A stretch of 19,893 nucleotides of DNA, taken from positions 1 to 19,893 of the forward strand of contig JBILKW010000021.1 of assembly GCA_044376465.1 (NCBI GenBank), read 5' to 3'. The notes under the pieces were generated by a model, which was not told the DNA's origin, searched no databases, and saw only the letters and a program-made list of their open reading frames with translations. The stretch comes from CAJBVG01 sp044376465 (GTDB taxonomy: Bacteria; Bacteroidota; Bacteroidia; Sphingobacteriales; Sphingobacteriaceae). Each line of letters opens with the position of its first letter. Positions within the stretch are counted from its first letter, which is position 1. Of this stretch, positions 1 to 6,059 are shown in pieces. The position numbers and the translations under genes were made by a program.

Positions 1-591
1 ACTAATCAAGAAATATTTAGCATTACAGAATTAATTGAAGCTTTTTCGGTAGATAGAATTTCAAAATCTGGTGCAAAATTTGATGCTAATAAAACTAAGT
101 GGTTTAACCAACAATATTTGAGGGCGAAAGAGGATGCAGACTTAGCAGAAATTTTTAACAAAGAACTCTTATCAAAAGGTATCAATGCTGATATAAACTA
201 CGTCGAAAATGTTTGCGCCTTAATTAAAGAGAAAGCACAATTCATCACAGAATTTTGGTCATTGGCTTTTTACTTTTTTGAAGAACCAACTGATTTTGAT
301 GCCGAAGTAATTAATAAAAGATGGAAAGATAATGTCCCAGACTTTTTATTGAATTTAACAAATGCATTAAAAACATTAGAAGATTTTTCTCACACATCCA
401 TCGAAAATAAATTTAAAGAAATAGCGGAGCAAACTGGAATTTCTCCAGGTTCGGTAATGCAGATATTTAGAGTGGCAATCTCTGGACTTGCAGCAGGACC
501 AGCAATTTTCGAAATGATATCATTAATAGGAAAAGAAAAAGTGGTTGCTCGTTTAGAGAGAGCAATTAAACATTTCAACGAAACAAAATAA
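1..591 (+). CDS. gltX: glutamate--tRNA ligase, C-terminal part (5' end outside window)
   Basis: The reading frame is open from base 1 and ends at TAA 589-591, giving 196 residues of a protein that is normally about 500 long. The start and the catalytic Rossmann domain with HIGH and KMSKS motifs lie upstream of the window. What remains is the C-terminal, largely helical anticodon-binding region. The stretch around residues 7-38 (FSITELIEAFSVDRI, then KSGAKFDANKTKWFN) is the typical GluRS segment after KMSKS. GluRS charges tRNA-Glu with glutamate in the cytoplasm. The apparent initiation codon at 118 is an internal TTG and not a start, since family similarity continues upstream of it. The stop codon overlaps the next ATG by one base (TAATG), which suggests translational coupling to the lipoprotein gene. 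Confidence 0.93.
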   Translation, partial: TNQEIFSITELIEAFSVDRISKSGAKFDANKTKWFNQQYLRAKEDADLAEIFNKELLSKGINADINYVENVCALIKEKAQFITEFWSLAFYFFEEPTDFDAEVINKRWKDNVPDFLLNLTNALKTLEDFSHTSIENKFKEIAEQTGISPGSVMQIFRVAISGLAAGPAIFEMISLIGKEKVVARLERAIKHFNETK

Positions 592-1133
592 TGAAAATCA
601 AATTATTAATACTTTTAATAATTGCAGTGGCTACGGGTTGCCAATCGTTGAAATTCGATCGCTACCCTGGTGAAAAACAAAGTGCTTTCCCTAAAGAATT
701 ACAAGGTACTTATCTGTATATTCATGAAAGTAATAATAAGTCGGATACGGACACTATTATTGTTTCTGGAAATTCTTATAGTGCCATAGAGTCGGGTATT
801 ACCACGTTGAAAGTACTAGATGCTGAAAATGTTTTTTCGACCCATTCTTCTAAATATTTTTACTTTATGAAAAACGAATCCTTTTGGATTGGTTCTGAAA
901 TTAAAAAGCATAAAAAAGGGTTATTATTAGTTCCAATTATTAATCCAACAAAAAATAGCACAAAGCGAGATCAGAAAATTCTAAATAAATATTTTGAAGA
1001 GGTGAAATTTATACCTAGTGGTAATACACTTGAAATTAGTACATTTAGTGTAAAGATGAATGAGGAAAATCTTTTGAAATACAGTAAAAAAATTAATCGA
1101 TTCTCTATAAAACTTATTCAAGTAAAAGAATAA
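591..1133 (+). CDS. hypothetical lipoprotein
   Basis: This encodes 180 residues. The N-terminus is a type II (lipoprotein) signal peptide: Lys2 and Lys4, a hydrophobic core of Leu/Ile, and a lipobox ending ATGC, with Cys17 as the predicted lipidated residue. The mature protein is therefore expected to be anchored in the periplasm or outer membrane. The rest is Lys- and Ser-rich with alternating beta-type sequence; I do not recognise a family and assign no function. It starts in the stop codon of gltX and its own stop (TAA 1131-1133) overlaps the ATG of the B12-domain gene by one base, so it is almost certainly cotranscribed with both. Co-location with gltX and acyl-CoA genes probably reflects operon packing and not a shared pathway. 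Confidence 0.8.
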   Translation: MKIKLLILLIIAVATGCQSLKFDRYPGEKQSAFPKELQGTYLYIHESNNKSDTDTIIVSGNSYSAIESGITTLKVLDAENVFSTHSSKYFYFMKNESFWIGSEIKKHKKGLLLVPIINPTKNSTKRDQKILNKYFEEVKFIPSGNTLEISTFSVKMNEENLLKYSKKINRFSIKLIQVKE

Positions 1134-1540
1134 TGAACAGACCAATAAGAGTATTAGTTGCAAAATGTGGATTAGATGGGCACGATAGAGGAGCCAAAAT
1201 AATAGCTACAACCTTGCGTGATGCGGGTATGGAAGTTATTTATACTGGCTTAAGGCAAACTCCTGAAATGATTGTAAATACAGCCTTGCAAGAGGATGTA
1301 GATGCAATTGGTGTGAGTATATTAAGTGGTGCACATAATACCGTTTTCCCAAAAATTATGAACTTGATGAAAGATAAAAATTTGAATGATGTATTATTAA
1401 CAGGCGGAGGTATTATTCCGGAAGAAGATATGCATGATTTAAATGAAATGGGAGTTGGTAAATTATTTCCTCCAGGTACACCCACAATAGAAATTGTACA
1501 ATATATTAGTTCTTGGGTAGAGCAACATCGTGCTTTCTAA
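1133..1540 (+). CDS. stand-alone cobalamin-binding domain protein (acyl-CoA mutase small-subunit type)
   Basis: This 135-residue protein consists of a single B12-binding Rossmann-like domain. The signature is complete: Asp15-x-His17-x-x-Gly20 (lower-axial His for the base-off/His-on cobalamin mode), Ser62-x-Leu64 and Gly91-Gly92-Gly93. It matches the C-terminal domain of methylmalonyl-CoA mutase. The length fits the separate small subunit of two-subunit mutases such as isobutyryl-CoA mutase IcmB, 2-hydroxyisobutyryl-CoA mutase HcmB, or archaeal-type MCM. It would need a separate TIM-barrel subunit to catalyse carbon-skeleton rearrangement of an acyl-CoA; none is in the window, so substrate is undecided. 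It overlaps the upstream gene by one base and lies one gene before a crotonase, consistent with acyl-CoA metabolism. Confidence 0.88.
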   Translation: MNRPIRVLVAKCGLDGHDRGAKIIATTLRDAGMEVIYTGLRQTPEMIVNTALQEDVDAIGVSILSGAHNTVFPKIMNLMKDKNLNDVLLTGGGIIPEEDMHDLNEMGVGKLFPPGTPTIEIVQYISSWVEQHRAF

Positions 1541-1541
1541 T

Positions 1542-2063
1542 ATGAAAATCTTTTTTGCACTCTTCTTACTTTTTTCACCCATCGCATTAAATGCTCAGGT
1601 TAATAAATCTGGGTATGGGCAATTTAAGTGGGGCCAATTACATACTAAAACAACCATGCTTACCAATTGCAACTCTAAGCTATCTGGGATAGATTTTATG
1701 AATTGCGATTTTGTAAATAGGGATTCTTTATTCTTAAAAAAATATAAATATTTATTTTGTAATGTTCGTTTTTACAAAAACAAACTCGCAGAAATACAAT
1801 TTGATATTAACCACAACGACTTAGCATCTGTTATTTCAGCACTTACAAAAGAACATGGTTTGCCAATCGTAAAAGAAAAAATACATAAATCATTAGATAA
1901 AGAAAACCAATCAACTGGATATTTATGGATAATTGGCGATACGCAAGTATTTGTTATAAATGATGGGAATAAAGTTCCAGCAATTTGTATTCTCTCCTCC
2001 GTAACTATCAAAAAAACCTACCCAGCAAACACGTTAAGTTTAGAAAAATTAATTTTTGAATAA
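1542..2063 (+). CDS. hypothetical exported protein
   Basis: This encodes 173 residues from ATG 1542, which is one base after the preceding stop (TAA 1538-1540). An in-frame GTG at 1530 would add four residues in front of a good signal peptide and is less likely. The N-terminus (MKIFFALFLLFSPIALNAQ) is a signal peptide with a cleavage site after the Ala of NAQ, typical of exported Bacteroidota proteins. The mature part has a GxFKWG-like segment near its start, several cysteines and a mixed alpha/beta pattern. I do not recognise a domain and give no function. Its TAA (2061-2063) overlaps the ATG of the crotonase gene by one base. Confidence 0.75.
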   Translation: MKIFFALFLLFSPIALNAQVNKSGYGQFKWGQLHTKTTMLTNCNSKLSGIDFMNCDFVNRDSLFLKKYKYLFCNVRFYKNKLAEIQFDINHNDLASVISALTKEHGLPIVKEKIHKSLDKENQSTGYLWIIGDTQVFVINDGNKVPAICILSSVTIKKTYPANTLSLEKLIFE

Positions 2064-2836
2064 TGACATACGAAAACATCTTAACAGAGAAAAAAAATGG
2101 TACACAGTACATTACCATAAATAGAGCGAGTAAATTAAACGCGTTAAATAAGCAAACATTAGAAGAGTTAAGCCATGTATTTAATGCAAGTTTTGCTGAT
2201 GCCGAAGTTCGTACAATTTTATTAACCGGCGATGGAGAAAAAGCTTTTGTCGCAGGCGCTGATATTGCAGAGTTTGCAAACTTCAGTGTTGAAGAAGGAA
2301 AAAGATTGAGCGCAATTGGTCATGAAAGTGTTTTTAATTTAATTGAAAACTCTCCAAAGCCAGTAATTGCTGCAATAAATGGTTTTGCATTGGGAGGTGG
2401 ATTAGAGCTTGCCATGAGTTGCCACATTAGAGTGGCAAGTGAAAATGCAAAAATGGGATTGCCAGAAGTTGGCTTGGGAGTAATTCCTGGATATGGAGGT
2501 ACTCAGCGCTTAGCACAATTGGTGGGTAAAGGCAGAGCATTAGAAATGATAATGACCGCTGATATGGTGAACGCACAAGAGGCTCATAGAATAGGTTTAG
2601 TAAACCATGTTACTACCTTAGAAAATTTAATTGCTAAATGCGAAGAGATCCTCGCTAAAATACATACAAAATCTACCACAGCCATTAGCCATGCAATATG
2701 TTCGGTAAATGCAGGTTTTGTTGATGGAGTAAATGGATACGAGGTGGAGATAGAAGAATTTGGTAAGTGTTTTGGCACAGCAGATTTTAAAGAAGGCACT
2801 ACAGCTTTTGTTGAAAAAAGAAAAGCAAATTTCTAA
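2063..2836 (+). CDS. enoyl-CoA hydratase (crotonase family)
   Basis: This is a 257-residue, full-length crotonase-fold protein. The oxyanion-hole segments are present (AGADI at 64-68 and the Gly-rich GFALGGG at 107-113). Both acidic residues used by true hydratases are present: Glu115 in GGGLEL and Glu135 in LPEVGLG, followed by PGYGGTQRL. It should hydrate trans-2-enoyl-CoA to 3-hydroxyacyl-CoA in the cytoplasm, as in beta-oxidation or branched-chain amino-acid degradation; chain length cannot be read from the sequence. It is the last gene of the gltX-led chain, overlapping the preceding stop by one base, and is followed by a strong hairpin terminator. Family membership is clear; the exact substrate is not. 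Confidence 0.92.
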   Translation: MTYENILTEKKNGTQYITINRASKLNALNKQTLEELSHVFNASFADAEVRTILLTGDGEKAFVAGADIAEFANFSVEEGKRLSAIGHESVFNLIENSPKPVIAAINGFALGGGLELAMSCHIRVASENAKMGLPEVGLGVIPGYGGTQRLAQLVGKGRALEMIMTADMVNAQEAHRIGLVNHVTTLENLIAKCEEILAKIHTKSTTAISHAICSVNAGFVDGVNGYEVEIEEFGKCFGTADFKEGTTAFVEKRKANF

Positions 2837-2852
2837 TAAGTGCTAGCATTTG

Positions 2853-2889
2853 AATGATGAATGTTATCCAACAACATTCATCATTTTTT
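2853..2889 (+). terminator. intrinsic terminator after the crotonase gene
   Basis: A perfect 13-bp inverted repeat (AATGATGAATGTT at 2853-2865 and its complement at 2873-2885) with a 7-nt loop runs into six T residues (2884-2889). It lies 16 nt after the crotonase stop and should end the gltX operon transcript. The right arm and T tract overlap the last codons and stop (TGA at 2883-2881) of the convergent fcl gene, so the terminator sequence doubles as the Lys-Lys-stop end of that protein. Confidence 0.85.
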
Positions 2890-3804
2890 CAAAAAGTCTT
2901 GATAAGCCAACTCAATCCCTTCTTCTACTTCTATTTTGTGTTTCCATCCTAGAGCATGCAGTTTATTTACATCCAATAGTTTTCTTGGGGTTCCATCAGG
3001 TTTAGAAGGATCAAAAAGGAGTTCACCTTCATAGCCAACAATTTTTTTAATCTGCATAGCAAGCTCTTTTATGCTTAGATCATGCCCTGTGCCAATGTTA
3101 ATGAACTCTTTTTCATTATAGTGTTTCATCAAAAAATAACAAGCATCAGCTAAATCGCTTGAAAATAGGAATTCTCTTAAAGGAGTGCCTGTTCCCCAAA
3201 TTTTAACACTACTTAATTTATTGATTTTTGCTTCATGAAATCTCCGAATGAGTGCAGGAAGTACGTGAGAATTTTCAGGATGGTAATTATCATTAATGCC
3301 GTATAAATTGGTTGGCATCACAGAAATAAAATTACACCCATATTGTTCTCTATATGCCTCACACATCTTAATGCCTGCAATTTTTGCAATGGCATAAGGT
3401 TCATTGGTAGGTTCAAGTTTACCCGTTAATAAATATTCTTCTTTTAAAGGTTGTGGTGCTAGCTTCGGATAAATGCAACTTGAACCCATAAACATTAACT
3501 TTTTTACGCCATTAACATATGCAGAATGTATCACATTGTTTTGCATTTGTAAATTTTCATACAAAAAATCAGCTCTATAGGTATTGTTAGCCATAATGCC
3601 ACCAACTTTTGCTGCTGCTAAAAAAACATATTCAGGTTTTTCTCTTTCAAAGAATTTTGCAACTAAGGTTTGTTGTCTTAAATCTAATTCTATTGAGGTT
3701 TGCGTAATAATATTTGTATACCCTTCAGAAATTAATTTTCTTAAGATAGCCGACCCAACCATGCCCCTATGGCCTGCGACAAATATTTTAGATGTGTGTT
3801 TCAT
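2881..3804 (-). CDS. fcl: GDP-L-fucose synthase
   Basis: This 307-residue protein is an extended short-chain dehydrogenase. It shows the NADP-binding GxxGxxG (Gly11, Gly14, Gly17 in AGHRGMVG), Ser108 and Cys110 in GSSCIYP, the catalytic Tyr137-x-x-x-Lys141 pair and His180 in NSHVLP; these correspond to Ser107, Cys109, Tyr136, Lys140 and His179 of E. coli GMER. It epimerises and reduces GDP-4-keto-6-deoxymannose to GDP-L-fucose in the cytoplasm, supplying fucose for surface glycans. The usual partner, gmd (GDP-mannose 4,6-dehydratase), is not in the window. The gene stands alone, convergent with the gltX operon and divergent from trmB. The start at ATG 3804 is supported by family length. Confidence 0.95.
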   Translation of the reverse strand: MKHTSKIFVAGHRGMVGSAILRKLISEGYTNIITQTSIELDLRQQTLVAKFFEREKPEYVFLAAAKVGGIMANNTYRADFLYENLQMQNNVIHSAYVNGVKKLMFMGSSCIYPKLAPQPLKEEYLLTGKLEPTNEPYAIAKIAGIKMCEAYREQYGCNFISVMPTNLYGINDNYHPENSHVLPALIRRFHEAKINKLSSVKIWGTGTPLREFLFSSDLADACYFLMKHYNEKEFINIGTGHDLSIKELAMQIKKIVGYEGELLFDPSKPDGTPRKLLDVNKLHALGWKHKIEVEEGIELAYQDFLKK

Positions 3805-4098
3805 TATAATTTAATTCTTTATTACTTACTAAATAAAGTACCGCCAAATAACAAATATTGAAAGTATTATTATTACGAATATGGAAGGTTCTGTAAACCC
3901 AAAAATACGTTTATCTGCCGAAATACTATAAATAATAATATTAAATCTCATACTATAATTTACAAAAAAGAAAACCTGTACATCACAAATCCCTCTATTA
4001 CTTTTCTCTTATTTGATGGGTTATGCCATAAATACACTAATATTACAAACCTTAAAAAACAAAAATATGATTTATTATCTTTGACAAAAAAATGTGTT
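3805..4098. other. divergent intergenic region fcl / trmB
   Basis: This 294-bp, very AT-rich gap separates two divergent genes. On the plus strand it ends in a TAnnTTTG -7 box for trmB. No clear -7 box was found for fcl on the minus strand. A 9-nt direct repeat, ATACTATAA, occurs at 3923-3931 and 3950-3958. A 16-codon ORF at 3881-3931 has no recognisable features. No RNA gene or protein-coding gene could be supported here. Confidence 0.6.
4076..4083 (+). promoter_or_regulatory. candidate -7 promoter element of trmB (TATCTTTG)
   Basis: TATCTTTG fits the Bacteroidota sigma-A -7 consensus TAnnTTTG. Transcription would begin some 4-6 nt after the final G, about 10 nt before the likely TTG start at 4099. 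No convincing -33 TTG/TTTG lies at the expected distance. The box includes an in-frame TTG (4081), which therefore cannot be the start codon if the promoter is real. Confidence 0.55.
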
Positions 4099-4740
4099 TT
4101 GGGTAAAGATAAGTTAAGAAGATTTGCAGAGTTAGAAACATTTACAAATGTATTTCAGCTAAATCCAGTGCACAAAGGTAACTGGAATAAAGATTATTTT
4201 AAGAATAACCAAGATATTGTTCTCGAGTTAGGCTGTGGTAGAGGTGAGTATACGGTAAATCTTGCACAATTCTTTACAGATAAGAACTTTATTGGGGTAG
4301 ATGTAAAAGGAGCCAGAATTTGGAGAGGAGCCAAAACTGGTATAGAAGAAAATATTTCGAACATGGCATTTCTGCGAATAGAAATTGAAAAAATAGAAGA
4401 ATATTTTGCCGATGCCGAGGTAAGTGAAATTTGGATTACCTTTCCCGATCCCCAACCACAAATAAGTAGAGAGCGTAAACGACTAACTTCTGAACGTTTT
4501 TTATCAATGTATAAAAAAATACTAAAACCAAATGGTATCGTACATTTAAAAACAGACAACGACGGATTATATGAATATACGCTCGAAAAAATAAATGAAT
4601 ATAAGTATACCATATTAAAAAACTCGATTGATTTATATAAAGAAAGTTGGTTAGATGAAGTGTTATCAATACAAACTACTTACGAAAAGATTTACCGAGA
4701 TAAAGGGAAAAATATAAATTACATTCAATTTAAATTTTGA
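4099..4740 (+). CDS. trmB: tRNA (guanine-N7-)-methyltransferase
   Basis: This gives 213 residues from TTG 4099. TrmB uses SAM to methylate G46 in the variable loop of tRNAs. The SAM-binding motif is LELGCGRGEY, followed by FIGVDVKGARIWRGAKTG, the substrate/active-site stretch WITFPDPQPQ, then LKPNGIVHLKTDN and the C-terminal TSIQTTYE segment, all in family order. The start is chosen because the family N-terminus is of the form MGK-x-KL-x-RFAE, and TTG 4099 gives exactly (M)GKDKLRRFAE. The upstream TTG at 4081 lies inside the candidate -7 box. No in-frame ATG exists near the start. An out-of-frame ATG at 4092 opens a 4-codon ORF whose TAA (4104-4106) lies just after the TTG. The TGA overlaps the ATG of the next gene (TGATG). 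Confidence 0.9.
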   Translation: MGKDKLRRFAELETFTNVFQLNPVHKGNWNKDYFKNNQDIVLELGCGRGEYTVNLAQFFTDKNFIGVDVKGARIWRGAKTGIEENISNMAFLRIEIEKIEEYFADAEVSEIWITFPDPQPQISRERKRLTSERFLSMYKKILKPNGIVHLKTDNDGLYEYTLEKINEYKYTILKNSIDLYKESWLDEVLSIQTTYEKIYRDKGKNINYIQFKF

Positions 4741-5078
4741 TGAAAGCAGATGCTTCCTTTTTTCAAAGAGTATTTGAGGTAGTAAAACTGATACCCCATG
4801 GGCGAGTTACTTCTTATGGAGCAATTGCCGAATACCTCGGAATGAAAGGATCTTCGCGCATGGTAGGTTGGGCAATGAATGCATCGCATACTGCGGATGA
4901 TAACATACCCGCACACAGAGTGGTAAATAGAAATGGATATTTAACAGGTAAATTTCATTTCGCAAGTCCAACTTTAATGGAAGAACTCTTGCTTTCTGAA
5001 GGGATAAAAGTAGTAGATGATAGAATTATAGGTTTTAAAAATATATATTGGAACCCAAACATTGAAATAGCTCAATAA
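4740..5078 (+). CDS. alkyltransferase-like protein (ATL; MGMT fold without the acceptor Cys)
   Basis: This 112-residue protein from ATG 4740 has the DNA-binding domain fold of O6-alkylguanine-DNA alkyltransferase: the IPHGRVTSYGAIAEYLG helix-turn-helix region, the flipping Tyr26 and the arginine-finger region SSRMVGWAM. The active-site PCHR motif reads Pro57-Ala58-His59-Arg60, so the alkyl-accepting cysteine is replaced by alanine. This defines ATL proteins, which bind O6-alkylguanine lesions without repairing them and flag them for nucleotide excision repair. An Ala at this place is also known from the Thermus ATL, while E. coli ATL has Trp. The gene overlaps the trmB stop by one base and is probably coupled to it. 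Its 3' end overlaps the 3' end of the convergent tag gene by 7 nt. Confidence 0.9.
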   Translation: MKADASFFQRVFEVVKLIPHGRVTSYGAIAEYLGMKGSSRMVGWAMNASHTADDNIPAHRVVNRNGYLTGKFHFASPTLMEELLLSEGIKVVDDRIIGFKNIYWNPNIEIAQ

Positions 5079-5635
5079 CAATGGCAGCTCACTATATGGT
5101 CATTTACCATACCTGTAGCTTGCATATGTGCATAACAGATAGTTGTTCCAAAAAACTTGAAGCCTCTTTTCTTTAAGGCTGCACTAATTTCATCAGATTC
5201 CTTGGTACTCGTAGGAATATCACGCATAGTTTTTCTTTTATTAATAATCGGTTTATTATTTGGCATAAACGAATATAAAAAGGCATCGAAAGACCCATAT
5301 TCTTTTTGAATTTCTAAGAATATTTTGGCGTTGGATATAGCTGCTTTTATCTTCAATTTGTTTCTAATGATTCCTTCATTCTGCATCAATTCTTCTACCT
5401 TTTCATCATTAAAGTTTGCTACTTTTTTGGGATCAAAATTTGCAAATGCTTTTTTATAGGCCTCTCTTTTTCTAAGAACTGTAATCCAACTCAAGCCTGC
5501 TTGTGCACTTTCTAACACTAAGAATTCAAATAACACTTTATCGCTATGCGTTACTTTACCCCATTCCTCGTCGTGATATTTTTCATACAATGGGTCGCCA
5601 ATGCACCAGTTACATCTAATAATTTCTTTAGGCAT
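5072..5635 (-). CDS. tag: DNA-3-methyladenine glycosylase I
   Basis: This 187-residue protein is a complete TAG family member. It excises 3-methyladenine from alkylated DNA to start base-excision repair. The zinc-binding set is intact: Cys8, His21, His180 and Cys184, with the same 13-residue and 4-residue spacings as E. coli Cys4/His17/His175/Cys179. The adenine-recognition Glu is Glu42 in LESAQAGLSWITVL, aligned with E. coli Glu38. It starts one base after the stop of the CMD-family gene and is likely cotranscribed from a promoter at 5986-5993. It converges on the ATL gene with a 7-nt overlap, putting two alkylation-damage genes end to end. Confidence 0.95.
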   Translation of the reverse strand: MPKEIIRCNWCIGDPLYEKYHDEEWGKVTHSDKVLFEFLVLESAQAGLSWITVLRKREAYKKAFANFDPKKVANFNDEKVEELMQNEGIIRNKLKIKAAISNAKIFLEIQKEYGSFDAFLYSFMPNNKPIINKRKTMRDIPTSTKESDEISAALKKRGFKFFGTTICYAHMQATGMVNDHIVSCHCY

Positions 5636-5636
5636 G

Positions 5637-5981
5637 TTATTGTTCGTTTAGTTCGTCCCAATAATCTACTGCTCTGCGGAAATGTGGAATAACAATAGAT
5701 CCACCAACTAAATTGGCAATCATAAATACTTCCCAAATTTCAGCATTCGAAACACCTTCATCTTTACATTTTCCTAAATGGTATTTTATACAATCGTCGC
5801 ATCGTAAAACCATTGAGGCAACTAATCCTAACATTTCTTTGGTTTTTACATCTAATGCCCCCGCAGCATAACTTGTGGTATCTAAACTAAAAAAACGGTT
5901 AATATTTAAGTTTTTTTCATCGGCAATGCGATCATTCATCTTAGAACGATAGGCATTGAATTCATCGGCTAATTTTCCCAT
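5637..5981 (-). CDS. carboxymuconolactone decarboxylase / AhpD-like family protein
   Basis: This 114-residue all-helical protein has the CMD-domain redox motif Cys61-Asp-Asp-Cys64-x-x-x-His68, with Glu49 about 12 residues before it, as in AhpD-type alkylhydroperoxidases. The CxxC pair with a proton-relay His suggests thiol-dependent peroxidase or disulfide-reductase activity and not decarboxylation. The segment NAEIWEVFMIANLVGGSIVIPH is typical of the family's C-terminal helix. It is the first gene of a two-gene operon with tag (1-nt gap), so it may contribute to stress defence; that link is inferred. A candidate -7 box ends only 4 nt before the ATG (5981), implying a leaderless or nearly leaderless message. 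Confidence 0.85.
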   Translation of the reverse strand: MGKLADEFNAYRSKMNDRIADEKNLNINRFFSLDTTSYAAGALDVKTKEMLGLVASMVLRCDDCIKYHLGKCKDEGVSNAEIWEVFMIANLVGGSIVIPHFRRAVDYWDELNEQ

Positions 5982-5985
5982 GTAT

Positions 5986-5993
5986 TAAAGGTA
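5986..5993 (-). promoter_or_regulatory. candidate -7 promoter element of the CMD-tag operon (TACCTTTA)
   Basis: Read on the minus strand, TACCTTTA matches TAnnTTTG except for the last base. A TTTC, near the -33 TTTG, lies about 16 nt further upstream. The predicted transcription start falls at or next to the ATG at 5981, which would make the mRNA leaderless. Confidence 0.4.
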
Positions 5994-6036
5994 TAAAATT
6001 TAGTTTGATGAAAGGGAGCTCATTGCCTATTTTTTC

Positions 6037-6044
6037 TATCTTTG
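6037..6044 (+). promoter_or_regulatory. candidate -7 promoter element of polA (TATCTTTG)
   Basis: TATCTTTG is a perfect TAnnTTTG and is identical to the box in front of trmB. The predicted transcription start is about 10 nt before the ATG at 6060. A TTG at 6023-6025 is too close to serve as a -33 element. The in-frame TTG at 6042 lies inside the box, arguing against it as the polA start. Confidence 0.55.
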
Positions 6045-6059
6045 AGTAAAGCAAATGAT

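Noticed and set aside
118..591. Separate 157-residue gene starting at 118
   Set aside because: The frame is open to base 1 and the upstream residues match glutamyl-tRNA synthetase; the TTG at 118 is internal.
1530..1541. GTG 1530 as start of the exported protein
   Set aside because: ATG 1542 gives a cleaner signal peptide and sits one base after the preceding stop.
3881..3931. 16-codon ORF in the fcl/trmB gap
   Set aside because: It has no promoter of its own, no ribosome-site evidence and no recognisable sequence features; expected by chance.
3923..3958. Repeated ATACTATAA as iterons or an origin
   Set aside because: There are only two AT-only copies with no DnaA box or replication gene nearby; chance is likely.
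4194..4613. 139-residue ORF antisense to trmB
   Set aside because: It lies opposite the conserved trmB motifs; composition is that of a reverse-frame shadow.
6042..6059. TTG 6042 as the polA start
   Set aside because: It lies inside the TATCTTTG promoter box, and ATG 6060 gives the normal family N-terminus.
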